From: CAYPHJ01 sp964410485
GTDB lineage: Bacteria > Desulfobacterota > Binatia > UBA9968
Reading direction: 5' to 3'
NCBI GenBank assembly: GCA_964410485.1
Contig: CAYPHJ010000049.1
Span: 1-32,163 of the forward strand
DNA length: 32,163 bases
The notes under the pieces were generated by a model. That model was given only the letters and a program-made list of their open reading frames with translations. It had not been told where the DNA came from and made no database searches. How positions within the stretch are numbered: the stretch's first letter is position 1; each line of letters starts with the position of its first letter. This document shows, piece after piece, positions 16,559 to 24,498 of this stretch. The translations under genes and the position numbers were made by a program.

Positions 16559-17946
16559 GTTCCCTCCTTCAAGCGGCGCCCGGTGTTGCGAGGATCGAAC
16601 TTCAGTTGCAGGCCGTCGGTGAAGCCGTTTTTCTGGAGCGCTTCACAAACCGCAAGATAACGCCGCGTTGCGTCTTTGCGATCCCTCTCTTCAGGCAAGG
16701 TGAGACTCCCGCGCTGAATGAATTCGGCTTGCTGCGCTATTGCGTGCAGATCGCCTTCCCTGCGGGCGCGCGCGGCTAAGATGGCGAGTGTCTCGAGCAG
16801 GCGAATTGTCACCGGCGCGCTAGATCGCCCATATTGGCGGATTTGGTTAAAGCCCGCATCCAAAACTCCCGCAAACGTCACCGCTGGCGCGACCACTCGC
16901 AATTTTGTGTCGCTGTCGTAGCGATAGGGAGAGGGCATCTCCCGTTCGGCTAGCCGGCAAAGAGCCACCCCCAACTGGTCAATGCAGTTCATTGCCGTGA
17001 ACGGATCGTTCATGCTGGGCGAGAGGGCAAGCACCGCAACTTCGACAAGCTGGTCGATGGCAAACTCTACGTCCTGAGTCGGCGTGCGCTGAATGCCGAG
17101 ATTGAACGCCGCGACGATCCGCTGCGAGAGGTGCTCGTCGATCTTTTCGCCCGGCCAGACCTTCGCCAGATAACTGCCTTCGACGATGAAATGACCGGGG
17201 CGATACTCTAGCCGCAAGAACAGATCTTCGTCTACGGCGAGTTGCATTAGTCGGTCGATCTCGATGAACTGCAAGTACCCGCTTTGCGAAGCCGGGATGG
17301 AGCACGCCCTGCGGTCGAAATCCGGGGGAATATTCTCTTCATGCGAGTTGGGCTGTGCCACGCTTTGGCCCAATCTCTCAGGAAACAGCCGGTCGATGCT
17401 TTGGTCCAACTCGGTCGCGACCGAATCAATTACGCTCGGCGCTTGAATTGCAGCCGACACGTGGTGAATAAAATAGATCAGAACGCCGACGCTGATCAGC
17501 GCCAGTCCAATGCCGACAGTAATGGAAACATGCGGCACGAACTCACCGCCGTCCGCTCCGCGAATCGCGCGCAACACGAGCAAAGAGTAAGTGAAGGTTG
17601 CCACAAAAGTTCCCAGCACCAACTGATTTCCCCGATCGCGCATAAAATTGCGCAGCAGACGCGGGCCGAACTGTGACGAAGCCAGCGTCAACACGACAAT
17701 CGTGATAGAGAACACGACGCCGGCGACCGTGATCATCGACTGGGCGATGGTCGCGAGAAGCTGCCGAGCCGCCTCGGCACCGCCTGTCCACAGCGGCTCG
17801 ATCTCGTCAACACGGGCCTCGCGTAGCGCCGAGTCAACAGCAACAAGCCCGTACGATAGGCCTATCGCCGCCACGGTCATCAGGGCGGGGATGAACCAAA
17901 AGCTCGTGTGGAGCGCTTCCCACAAATCAAAAAGTGTTACTTTCAT
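16555..17946 (-). CDS. DUF2254 integral membrane protein
   Basis: 463 residues from ATG 17946. The N-terminal half has four hydrophobic spans (FWFIPALMTVAAIGLSYGLV; SMITVAGVVFSITIVVLTLA; LVLGTFVATFTYSLLVL; ITVGIGLALISVGVLIYFI). They surround the SSQFGPRLLRNFMRDRGNQ motif typical of DUF2254. The C-terminal half is cytosolic, with SPSMNDPFTAMNCIDQLG, a hallmark of the family. The function is unknown; the family is predicted membrane. I chose 17946 over the in-frame GTG at 17979 because ATG 17946 overlaps the PPC fragment's TGA as ATGA, typical of coupling. The SDR gene downstream is coupled the same way. Confidence 0.9.
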   Translation of the reverse strand: MKVTLFDLWEALHTSFWFIPALMTVAAIGLSYGLVAVDSALREARVDEIEPLWTGGAEAARQLLATIAQSMITVAGVVFSITIVVLTLASSQFGPRLLRNFMRDRGNQLVLGTFVATFTYSLLVLRAIRGADGGEFVPHVSITVGIGLALISVGVLIYFIHHVSAAIQAPSVIDSVATELDQSIDRLFPERLGQSVAQPNSHEENIPPDFDRRACSIPASQSGYLQFIEIDRLMQLAVDEDLFLRLEYRPGHFIVEGSYLAKVWPGEKIDEHLSQRIVAAFNLGIQRTPTQDVEFAIDQLVEVAVLALSPSMNDPFTAMNCIDQLGVALCRLAEREMPSPYRYDSDTKLRVVAPAVTFAGVLDAGFNQIRQYGRSSAPVTIRLLETLAILAARARREGDLHAIAQQAEFIQRGSLTLPEERDRKDATRRYLAVCEALQKNGFTDGLQLKFDPRNTGRRLKEGT

Positions 17947-18215
17947 TGCAACCGAGCTTTGTTGCTTTGCGGTGGACACATTACCTGCTGGCTTTCGCCC
18001 AACGCGATAAGCGCAAGGCCTGTCTCGGCATCGACCTGGCGTCGCAGGTGCTTGGGCGCTTCAGTCAATACGACCTCCAGCGTCGGCCACACATGAGCTT
18101 CGAGGAGATGGCTGCCGTGAACCGTCCCGTCGGACTTGCCGATCACGACATGTGCATGAATCGTGGGGCGCGCCGCCATAAGGGAGAAGACTTCGACCTG
18201 TTCATGGATCCGCAT
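17943..18215 (-). pseudogene. PPC (DUF296) domain protein, N-terminally truncated
   Basis: Ninety residues match the second half of the PPC/DUF296 domain: EQVEVFSL, PTIHAHVVIGKSDGTVHGSHLLEAHVWPTLEVVLTE, LRRQVDAETGLALIAL. Intact bacterial members have about 140 residues; the first 55-60, including several core strands, are absent. The in-frame sequence upstream meets the stop codon of the ASRT-type gene at 18241-18243. A 5' deletion has therefore removed the start, although the ATG at 18215 could still give a partial product. The stop overlaps the DUF2254 ATG, so the fragment may still matter for translating that gene. The family trimerises and in some members binds DNA or small ligands. Confidence 0.75.
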
Positions 18216-18242
18216 GCCATAGCCTCGCGGACGTGAGGGGTT

Positions 18243-18614
18243 TCAGCCGCAATATGCAATCGTGCTCAGCAAGGCGTTTTCCGCCTGTCGTGAATCAAGG
18301 CGCGTGTGCTGCACAATCACCGGCACAGCGGATTCTATGACGCTCGCGAAATCCGTATCCTTTGGGATGGGTTCCGGATCGTCGAGATCATTGAATCGCA
18401 CGTGTCGCGTCCGCCGCGCGGGAACAATCACGCGATAAGGGCCGACCGGGTCGCGATCGGCGAAGTAAATCGTTATATTGATTTCGGCTTCCGTATCGGT
18501 CGCGTTCAAAATGCAAACAGTCTCATGACTCGTGAGCTGAGGGGCCGGGCCATGGCCGTAGGGTGGGATATATCCTTCTGCTATTGCCCAACGCTTTGCG
18601 CCAATTGGATTCAT
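18243..18614 (-). CDS. Sensory rhodopsin transducer (ASRT)-family protein
   Basis: A 123-residue protein that closely follows the Anabaena sensory rhodopsin transducer family: AIAEGYIPP near the start, SHETVCILNATDTEAEINITIYFADRDPVGPYR, VPARRTRHVRFNDL, PIPKDTDFASVIES, VPVIVQHTRLDSRQAENALLSTIAY. Known members form soluble beta-sandwich tetramers; the Anabaena protein binds a microbial rhodopsin. Many homologues occur without a rhodopsin, where a role in carbohydrate or small-ligand sensing has been suggested. No rhodopsin is in this window. It lies upstream of the PPC fragment on the same strand. The ribosome site is weak (AGAAAG). Confidence 0.85.
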   Translation of the reverse strand: MNPIGAKRWAIAEGYIPPYGHGPAPQLTSHETVCILNATDTEAEINITIYFADRDPVGPYRVIVPARRTRHVRFNDLDDPEPIPKDTDFASVIESAVPVIVQHTRLDSRQAENALLSTIAYCG

Positions 18615-18626
18615 CAGATTCTTTCT

Positions 18627-18695
18627 AGTTCAAGGTTCCGGATCACAGTTCAACTCCCTTCAACCTTCAAGATATTGAACCTTTGAACCTTGAAG
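18627..18695 (-). repeat. TTCAAGGTTC-type repeat tract
   Basis: The minus strand reads GCTTCAAGGTTCAAAGG, then TTCAATATCTTGAAGG, TTGAAGG and further GAACCTTGAACT, a run of heptamer-like units partly in inverted order. It overlaps the 3' end of the truncated LLM gene, whose last residues and stop it encodes, and reaches to within about 12 bp of the ASRT start. Confidence 0.7.
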
Positions 18696-19042
18696 CTCCT
18701 CCCGAACATTAACGTTGATGCCTCGCCAAAGTAATCGCACCACTCGGACGGCTTCTTCCAACATCTCGTGTCGCACCTGGATGGGCGGCCAGTGCGTACC
18801 CAGAATGTGCTCGTTCAGATTCTCGCCACTGCCTACGCCAAGAAAAAAGCGGCCGGGCAGCATCAGCGCCGCCGTCGCGGCCGCCTGTGCAATGATTGCC
18901 GGATGAATCCGAAGAATCGGGCAAGTCACTCCGGTTCCGATCTGAAGGCGCTGGGTCGCTTGTGAAATAGCGCCAAGCACCGACCATACGAACGGGCTCT
19001 GCCCCTGACGCTCGATCCAGGGGTGGTAATGATCCGAAACTA

Positions 19043-19097
19043 ACGCAAAACTAAAGCCGGCCTCCTCCGCCTGCTTAGCGTAACGGACCAAATTGTT
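19043..19097. repeat. 55-bp copy left of the N gap
   Basis: Identical to 19198-19252 over all 55 bases. The length matches a typical assembler k-mer, so it is an unmerged contig overlap and not a biological repeat. Confidence 0.9.
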
Positions 19098-19197
19098 NNN
19101 NNNNNNNNNNNNNNNNNNNNNNNNNNNNNNNNNNNNNNNNNNNNNNNNNNNNNNNNNNNNNNNNNNNNNNNNNNNNNNNNNNNNNNNNNNNNNNNNN
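19098..19197. other. Assembly gap of 100 N
   Basis: Exactly 100 N, a default gap size. The flanking identical 55-mers show that no sequence is missing. Confidence 0.95.
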
Positions 19198-19252
19198 ACG
19201 CAAAACTAAAGCCGGCCTCCTCCGCCTGCTTAGCGTAACGGACCAAATTGTT
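19198..19252. repeat. 55-bp copy right of the N gap
   Basis: Second copy of the 55-mer at 19043-19097. Collapsing the copies restores the LLM reading frame. Confidence 0.9.
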
Positions 19253-19341
19253 AGGCGAATGTTCCTCGCTCGAAAGTGAGTATCCGATTTGCATCATCGT
19301 TCCCCAGCGTCGCCCCTAAAAACACTTGAGGGTACGGCTGA

Positions 19342-19387
19342 CTTAACCTAAACCTGAGCCTCAACCTTAGCCTTATCCTGAGCCTGG
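19342..19387 (-). repeat. Hexamer tract AGGYTN
   Basis: The minus strand, starting next to the TPP-enzyme stop codon, reads AGGCTC, AGGATA, AGGCTA, AGGTTG, AGGCTC, AGGTTT, AGGTTA, AG: seven degenerate hexamers in exact 6-base register with invariant AGG. Confidence 0.75.
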
Positions 19388-21136
19388 TCAAATCAGCTCC
19401 CGCACCTTGTCCGACAGAACCGTCCATGCGATCTTTGACCGGTCCGGTTCACCGCGTGCGAGCGATTCGGCGAACTTCTTCGCCTGATCGAAAGTGATTT
19501 TGGCCGGCATGGGCGGCACGAATGGATCGACAACAGCTTCCACCACTACAGGGCCCGGAGTGGCTAACGCGCGGTCCAACACGGCACCGCATTGCGCCGG
19601 CTCCTCGATCGTAAATCCCGTGCCCCCGCACGCCCGCGCGAACGCGGCGAAGTCGATCGGTTGCAGCTCACAGCCGTATTCCGGATTGCCCAGAAAGACC
19701 ATCTGCTCCCATTTAATTTGGCCTAACGTGTTGTTCTTCACAATGATGACTTTGATCGGCAGCTGGTACTTCACCGCCGTGGCAAATTCAGCCATGAGCA
19801 TTGAAAAGCCCCCGTCACCGACAAAGGCGACGGATTGACGCTCGGGATACGCGACCTGAGCGGCAATTGCGTAGGGTAAGCCGTTCGCCATGCTTGCAAG
19901 CGTTCCTGACAACGAGAACATTTGTCCTCGACGTGCTGGAATTTGCCGAGCGAACCAGGTGGCAATCGTTCCCGAGTCGCTCGTAACGATCGCGTTCGGC
20001 GCCAACCGCTTTCCTAACTCCCATGCCACGACCTGTGGTTTCATGGGGATGTCATTCCGCGTACCGCGCTCTTCCATGAGGCGCCACCAATCCTTCATGC
20101 CCTCCTGAGCTTTGCTCAAAAAGCTGCGGTCCTCGTTGCGCCGTAGATGCGGCAGAAGCTTGCGCAGGGTTAGCCGGCTATCACCTGCAAGACCGACTTC
20201 GACCGGATAGCGCAACCCGAGACGTGTCGGGTCGACGTCGATCTGAACGCCGCGCGCCTGTCCGGGTTTAGGCAAAAACTCGATGTAGGGAAAAGAGCTA
20301 CCAACAATAAGCAGCGTATCGCATTCCTCGATGGTTTCCTGGGAAGGTTTAGTGCCCAATAAACCAACCGAACCGGTGGTGTACGGGCTATCATCAGGCA
20401 CCGCGGCTTTACCCAAGAGAGCCTTTATGATCGGCGCGCCCAGCTTTTCGGCGACTTGCTCCAACTCATCAGTAGCACCCAACGCGCCCTGACCTGCGAG
20501 AATCGCAATCTTCTTGCCCGCATTCAGAATTTCAGCCGCCGCATCGATATCCGCTTCTTGCGGCAGCCCAGAGCGCGCAGCAAACACCTGCGAATTGTGG
20601 CCCGGGATGTTTCTCTTGGACCGCTCACCGGCTTCGCGTTCCTGTAGATCAACCGGAAAGTTGATGTGCGCGACGCCGCGCCGGCTTAGCGCCGTACGGC
20701 AGGCGAGGTGGGCAACATTCTCGACATGGGGAGCGCCCATGACACGCGTCGAATAAAGCGCCACGTCCATAAATACGCGGTCGAGATTAACGTCCTGTTG
20801 CGCGAATGTGTCGATGAGGTCGTGATAATGGTGGCCGGTGATCGCCAGGACGGGTTGTCCATCCATTTTGGCGTCGTATAAACCGTTCAAAAGGTGAATT
20901 CCACCCGGACCGGATGTCGCGAGGCAGACTCCCAGCTTGCCGGTGAATTTCGCATACGCGCAGGCCATGAAGGCCGCCGATTCTTCGTGGCGCACTTGGA
21001 TAAAGCGAATTTTTTGCGCGCGCTTGCGCAAAGACTCCATAATACCGTTAATGCCATCACCAGGAAGCCCAAAAACCACTTCAACCCCCCAGTCCGATAG
21101 GGTGTCCATCAATACGTCCGCCGCCGTTTGCGCCAT
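19388..21136 (-). CDS. Thiamine-diphosphate enzyme, pyruvate oxidase/acetolactate synthase-like
   Basis: A 582-residue ThDP-dependent enzyme with all three domains. The N-terminal Pyr domain has VVFGLPGDGINGIMESL and the catalytic Glu51 in RHEESAAFMA. The central FAD/nucleotide domain (about 190-330) includes LAGQGALGA and QIDVDPTRLG. The C-terminal PP domain has the GDGGFSMLMAEFATAV...NN ThDP/Mg motif. The SGTLASMANGLPYAIAAQ segment and overall layout are nearest to pyruvate oxidase/PoxB-type proteins, which turn pyruvate into acetate or acetyl phosphate, often in stationary phase. The C-terminus lacks a clear amphipathic membrane helix of PoxB type, so soluble oxidase or decarboxylase chemistry is equally possible. 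Confidence 0.88.
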   Translation of the reverse strand: MAQTAADVLMDTLSDWGVEVVFGLPGDGINGIMESLRKRAQKIRFIQVRHEESAAFMACAYAKFTGKLGVCLATSGPGGIHLLNGLYDAKMDGQPVLAITGHHYHDLIDTFAQQDVNLDRVFMDVALYSTRVMGAPHVENVAHLACRTALSRRGVAHINFPVDLQEREAGERSKRNIPGHNSQVFAARSGLPQEADIDAAAEILNAGKKIAILAGQGALGATDELEQVAEKLGAPIIKALLGKAAVPDDSPYTTGSVGLLGTKPSQETIEECDTLLIVGSSFPYIEFLPKPGQARGVQIDVDPTRLGLRYPVEVGLAGDSRLTLRKLLPHLRRNEDRSFLSKAQEGMKDWWRLMEERGTRNDIPMKPQVVAWELGKRLAPNAIVTSDSGTIATWFARQIPARRGQMFSLSGTLASMANGLPYAIAAQVAYPERQSVAFVGDGGFSMLMAEFATAVKYQLPIKVIIVKNNTLGQIKWEQMVFLGNPEYGCELQPIDFAAFARACGGTGFTIEEPAQCGAVLDRALATPGPVVVEAVVDPFVPPMPAKITFDQAKKFAESLARGEPDRSKIAWTVLSDKVRELI

Positions 21137-21412
21137 AACGTTCCTCCGGATTGTGTTTTTGGCCGCTTTCTATCCGAGCGGGGTAGAAGGATTGAATCTG
21201 CGCTGATCGTTTTTTGTGCAACGTGTGTGCCACTTGATCCCGCGCAGATCCTGCCGCAAAAGCCGGAGGGGGATTATGTGGCGATATGTGAATGTCTCAT
21301 CAGTGGACCCGCTAGCGCGCTGGTATTGCAGGTGTGGGACAAGGGGTGGGTTCGCCGCGTTGTGAATGAGATTTTTGGGAGGTCTTTATGGGTGCTTTCC
21401 CGGGACAACAAG
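21137..21412. other. Intergenic region
   Basis: 276 bp between the LigD stop and the TPP-enzyme start, both on the minus strand. AACGTTCCTCCGG next to 21136 contains the GGAGGAA ribosome site. I see no terminator hairpin or gene; a promoter is likely. Confidence 0.4.
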
Positions 21413-23368
21413 TCAAAGATTTTTGAGCATCTTGCGGCTAATGGGAGCGCGCGCCGCTTCATACCCCTTCCAGGGGTCTTGTATTTGACTGATACGCGCG
21501 GGTACGTTGACTATCGTGAACTTCGAGCGCGGATCGTCGTTGATTTCCTCCCAGCGAAGGGGCACGGAAACGGGTGCACCGGAGAGCGCACGCGGCGAGT
21601 AAGAGCAAATGGCACTGGCTGTGCGCGCATTGCGCAAGTAGTCAATGAATATTTTGCCTTTCCGTTTGGCTTTGGACATTGTTGCTATGTATTGATGGGG
21701 CGCCTCCTCAACGAGGCTTTGGGCGACCGTTTTGGCAAACTCCTTGGCGAAATTCCAATTTTCTTTCGGCACAATCGGCACGACCACGTGAAGCCCTTTG
21801 CCACCCGTCGTTTTCACAAACGATCCCAAACCCACATCCGCGAGTCGCCAGCGCAGCCGACGGGCGGCATCTCGCAGCAACTTCCATGGCGCCGCCGGAT
21901 CCGGATCGAGATCGAAGATCAACCGATCGGGACAATTGATCTTTCCCCTACGCGAGCCCCACGCATGCAGCTCCAGAACACCCAGCTGGACCAGCGCGAT
22001 CAGTCCGGCAAGGGAGTCAACCGAAACGTAGGAGACCATCGATCCGCGCTCTCGCACTTTGATGGGAATAATCGCCGGGTCATGAGGCCCGCGCATGTGT
22101 CGCTGATAGAAACATTGTTTATCGTGCCCCTCCGGACAGCGCACCAGCGTAAGCGGACGCCCTTCGACATGGGGTAGTATCCATTCGGCCACTTTTTCGT
22201 AGTAGAGCGCCAGATCGCGTTTCGTAATCCCCTGATCCGGGTAGAGGACGCGGTCTGGATGGGTGAGTTTGACTCCGGCAATTTCTATTCCTTCTGTACC
22301 ATTCGCCGCGTCTTCGGAGTTCTTTTTGGAGTTTTTTTTGCGCCGAATCATGTCTACGGTCGACCGTGCCTCCTCACGCCTGATCTGTCGGGGCCGTTTA
22401 TCTTCACGCAACCCCTTGAATGAAGGATGTCGCAGCACGCCATCTCGGGTCCAGCCGGTAAACTCCACCTCGCCTACGAGCTCCGGCTTCACCCAGTGCA
22501 AACCCTTTGCCTGCCGGCCCGTTGGGCCATCGACAAACGGCGACTCGGGTTGCACGAGTCCATCGAGGCGGGCGCGCAACTCTGTCAATGTCTCACTTGT
22601 AAAACCTGTACCTACTCGGCCGGCGTAGCGCAATCGTTGATCGTCACCGTAAGTGCCGAGCAGCAAAGCCCCAAGACCCGTACGGGATCCGGCGGGATCG
22701 GTGAAGCCGCCGATGACAAACTCCTGATTGTGATGGCATTTGATCTTCAGCCAATTCCGGCTTCGACCGGGGTGATAAGGTTGATCGGCTCGCTTTGAGA
22801 CGATTCCTTCGAGTCCCATGTCGCAGGCCTTTGCAAAAAGCACATCGCCCTGTCCAATCCAATGCTCGCTGAAACGGATGTATCCGGGTGGTTCGCTCCG
22901 GCCTTTGGATTTTAACAGCTCTTCAAGACGTTGTTTGCGGGCAAGAAGCGGTGTCGCTGTCCAGTCTTTGCCATCGCAATATAGAAGATCGAAAGCAAAA
23001 TAGGCGAGATTTTCGTCTGCAGGGTTGCTGATCGAATTCTGCAACAGCTGAAAATCTGTCCTGCCCTGTTCGTCGAATGCCACGACCTCGCCGTCCAGCA
23101 GCGCTGCGCCCGTCGTCAACATGCTGGCAGCTTGTGCGATCCGCTTGAAGCGCGCTGTCCAGTCCTGGGCTTCGCGTGTCAACAGTACCGCGCGCCCGTC
23201 GTCGATCCGACACAACATACGATAGCCGTCAAATTTGAGTTCATGCAGCCACTGGTGGCCGCGAGGAACAGAATCCACGAGCGTGGCGAGTTGCGGCTTT
23301 ACAAAAGCCGGCAAGGTTGCTCGTTTGAGCGTGCTTGGCTTTCCGCCGTCATTCTCTAATGGAGTCAT
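21413..23368 (-). CDS. ligD: DNA ligase D, ligase plus polymerase domains
   Basis: 651 residues from ATG 23368 (the frame opens at TTG 23437). The ATP-dependent ligase domain comes first: LPAFVKPQLATLVD and the adenylation motif ELKFDGYR (Lys45), then DGEVVAFDE, FDLLY, EGIVSKR and LKIKC. The OB-fold follows. After a Lys-rich linker comes the LigPol/AEP primase-polymerase domain (LTHPDRVLYPDQGITKRDLALYY, IFDLDPDP with metal Asps, GKGLHVVVPI, DYLRNARTASAICSYSPRALSGAPVS). Together these repair double-strand breaks by non-homologous end joining with Ku. The 3'-phosphoesterase domain of longer LigD proteins is absent, and no Ku gene is in this window. The order ligase-polymerase is a known natural architecture. 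The N-terminal boundary is uncertain. Confidence 0.93.
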   Translation of the reverse strand: MTPLENDGGKPSTLKRATLPAFVKPQLATLVDSVPRGHQWLHELKFDGYRMLCRIDDGRAVLLTREAQDWTARFKRIAQAASMLTTGAALLDGEVVAFDEQGRTDFQLLQNSISNPADENLAYFAFDLLYCDGKDWTATPLLARKQRLEELLKSKGRSEPPGYIRFSEHWIGQGDVLFAKACDMGLEGIVSKRADQPYHPGRSRNWLKIKCHHNQEFVIGGFTDPAGSRTGLGALLLGTYGDDQRLRYAGRVGTGFTSETLTELRARLDGLVQPESPFVDGPTGRQAKGLHWVKPELVGEVEFTGWTRDGVLRHPSFKGLREDKRPRQIRREEARSTVDMIRRKKNSKKNSEDAANGTEGIEIAGVKLTHPDRVLYPDQGITKRDLALYYEKVAEWILPHVEGRPLTLVRCPEGHDKQCFYQRHMRGPHDPAIIPIKVRERGSMVSYVSVDSLAGLIALVQLGVLELHAWGSRRGKINCPDRLIFDLDPDPAAPWKLLRDAARRLRWRLADVGLGSFVKTTGGKGLHVVVPIVPKENWNFAKEFAKTVAQSLVEEAPHQYIATMSKAKRKGKIFIDYLRNARTASAICSYSPRALSGAPVSVPLRWEEINDDPRSKFTIVNVPARISQIQDPWKGYEAARAPISRKMLKNL

Positions 23369-23437
23369 ATTGTGGGCAGACCTCAATTCGGTCAATTGAT
23401 CCCTTCCCGATTCTATCTTTCTCTTGGGCAACTGCAA

Positions 23438-23831
23438 AGCTCACGGTTATACTCGTTTGTAGAGTTGTACCGCATTTTTCGACCGTTGTTCCCCAAGCAC
23501 CCTTGATCTTCTAGCTCTCTTGTTGGAGGGTAGATATAGATACTCAATATTCTGTTCCGTCGGCTGATTTCCAGCTCATGCGCCTTGTGACGACTGCGTC
23601 GCCACTCACCTGATATCCGTGCCTCGTTCACAGTCGACAAACGGCACTTCGTGATGCATCTCCCGCTTGATCCGTTAGCCGAAGTGCCGCCGGGGCATTA
23701 CGCCAATGCAATATGCCGCATACCAATGCCGGAGCCCGCCGGTGGCTTAATTGAGATCGCGACCTCTCGCGGGCTGATGCGCACGCCTGTGCGGAAGCTA
23801 TTTTAAGAAACCGAGACAAGGAGGAGCCAAT
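23438..23831. other. Divergent intergenic region
   Basis: About 390 bp between LigD (minus) and the secreted cupin (plus). It must hold both promoters. A GGCACTTCG/CGAAGTGCC inverted repeat (9-bp arms, starting near 23643, loop over 30 bases) could be an operator or chance. Short open frames here lack family resemblance. AAGGAGGAG sits before 23832. Confidence 0.4.
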
Positions 23832-24338
23832 ATGTACAGATTTACCTCGATCGGAACTGTTGTATTTTTTCTCGTGCTCATGGCCGGTGCACCGAACGCC
23901 CAGGATCAAGCAATAGTCGGGATCGTAGATAAAGGACCGGAACATCATTTAATCTATCAACCCGGAGACATTAAATGGAAGGACGGACCTGCCTCACTCG
24001 AGCCGGGGGCACAGTTCGCCATTTTAGAGGGCAATCCGGGAAAACCGGGAGTCTTCACAATGCGGCTCAAAATGCCGGACGGCTTTCGCATCTCGCCCCA
24101 CACTCATCCCAACGTGGAGCGTGTGACTGTGGTTTCCGGAACGTTTCGCCTTGGCTCCGGCAAGGAATTTGACAAAGAGGCTACTAAACCACTCGAAGCC
24201 GGGAGTTACACTTCAATGCCGCCGGGAATGCCCCATTTTGTAATCGCCGACGGTGAGACGGTCGTCCAGTTAACGTCCGTCGGGCCGTGGGAAATCAACT
24301 ATGTAGATCCTAAAGATGACCCGCGGAAGAAAAAGTAG
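23832..24338 (+). CDS. Secreted cupin-domain protein
   Basis: 168 residues. A signal peptide (FTSIGTVVFFLVLMAGAPNA, cut near NAQ) is followed by a single cupin domain. HTHPNVERVTVVSGTFRLG carries His-x-His and Glu in the motif 1 position, and MPPGMPHFVIADGETVVQLTSVGP gives motif 2 with its His, so the three-His/one-Glu metal site is complete. It resembles small periplasmic ChrR-like cupins of soil bacteria whose substrate is unknown. AAGGAGGAG lies 5 bases before the ATG. The gene stands alone and converges with the alpha/beta hydrolase. Confidence 0.87.
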   Translation: MYRFTSIGTVVFFLVLMAGAPNAQDQAIVGIVDKGPEHHLIYQPGDIKWKDGPASLEPGAQFAILEGNPGKPGVFTMRLKMPDGFRISPHTHPNVERVTVVSGTFRLGSGKEFDKEATKPLEAGSYTSMPPGMPHFVIADGETVVQLTSVGPWEINYVDPKDDPRKKK

Positions 24339-24351
24339 CCGGATAAAGAAG

Positions 24352-24401
24352 TGCCGGTTGTCCACTGCCACAGAATCCGGGGGATTTTTTCTGTACCGGC
24401 A
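24352..24401. terminator. Possible structured terminator between convergent genes
   Basis: ACAGAA (24370-24375) pairs with TTCTGT (24389-24394) around a loop ending in a T run. TGCCGGT (24352-24358) pairs with ACCGGCA (24395-24401), leaving an 11-base bulge on one side. It lies just after the cupin stop. No T run follows the outer stem, so termination is uncertain. Confidence 0.3.
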
Positions 24402-24498
24402 AAGAAGACGTGGTCCAGCTGGTGGTCCTTGCGCACTGAATGTGCCCGCAAGGCCGCCGGCGGCACACCCCTTCTAGTGGCTAAAGTTCTCCGACATA

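Larger units (their letters stand above)
18660..19297 (-). pseudogene. LLM-class F420-type oxidoreductase, 3'-truncated and interrupted by an assembly gap
   Basis: The N-terminal half matches LLM-class flavin/F420-dependent oxidoreductases of the TIGR03557 (F420-G6PDH-like) group: MQIGYSLSSEEHSPNNLVRYAKQ, SDHYHPWIERQGQSPFVWSVLGAI, GTGVTCPILRIHPAIIAQAAATAA and GRFFLGVGSGENLNEHILG. The 100 N and the second copy of a 55-bp repeat break the frame artificially. Removing 155 bp gives one continuous 160-residue frame. That frame is itself short: family members are about 320 residues, and homology ends after VRLLWRG, where the sequence runs into a TTCAAGG tract that supplies the stop. Half of the TIM barrel is missing, so a functional enzyme is unlikely. 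Confidence 0.8.

Noticed and set aside
18243..18614. Light-sensing operon
   Set aside because: The transducer homologue is present but no opsin or retinal synthesis gene is seen in the window.
19342..19387. Telomere-like repeat
   Set aside because: Hexamers with AGG recall telomeres, but the units vary, the tract is internal and nothing suggests a linear replicon end.
21128..22177. Plus-strand open frame of 349 codons
   Set aside because: It is antisense to the LigD polymerase domain, with no motifs and no ribosome site.
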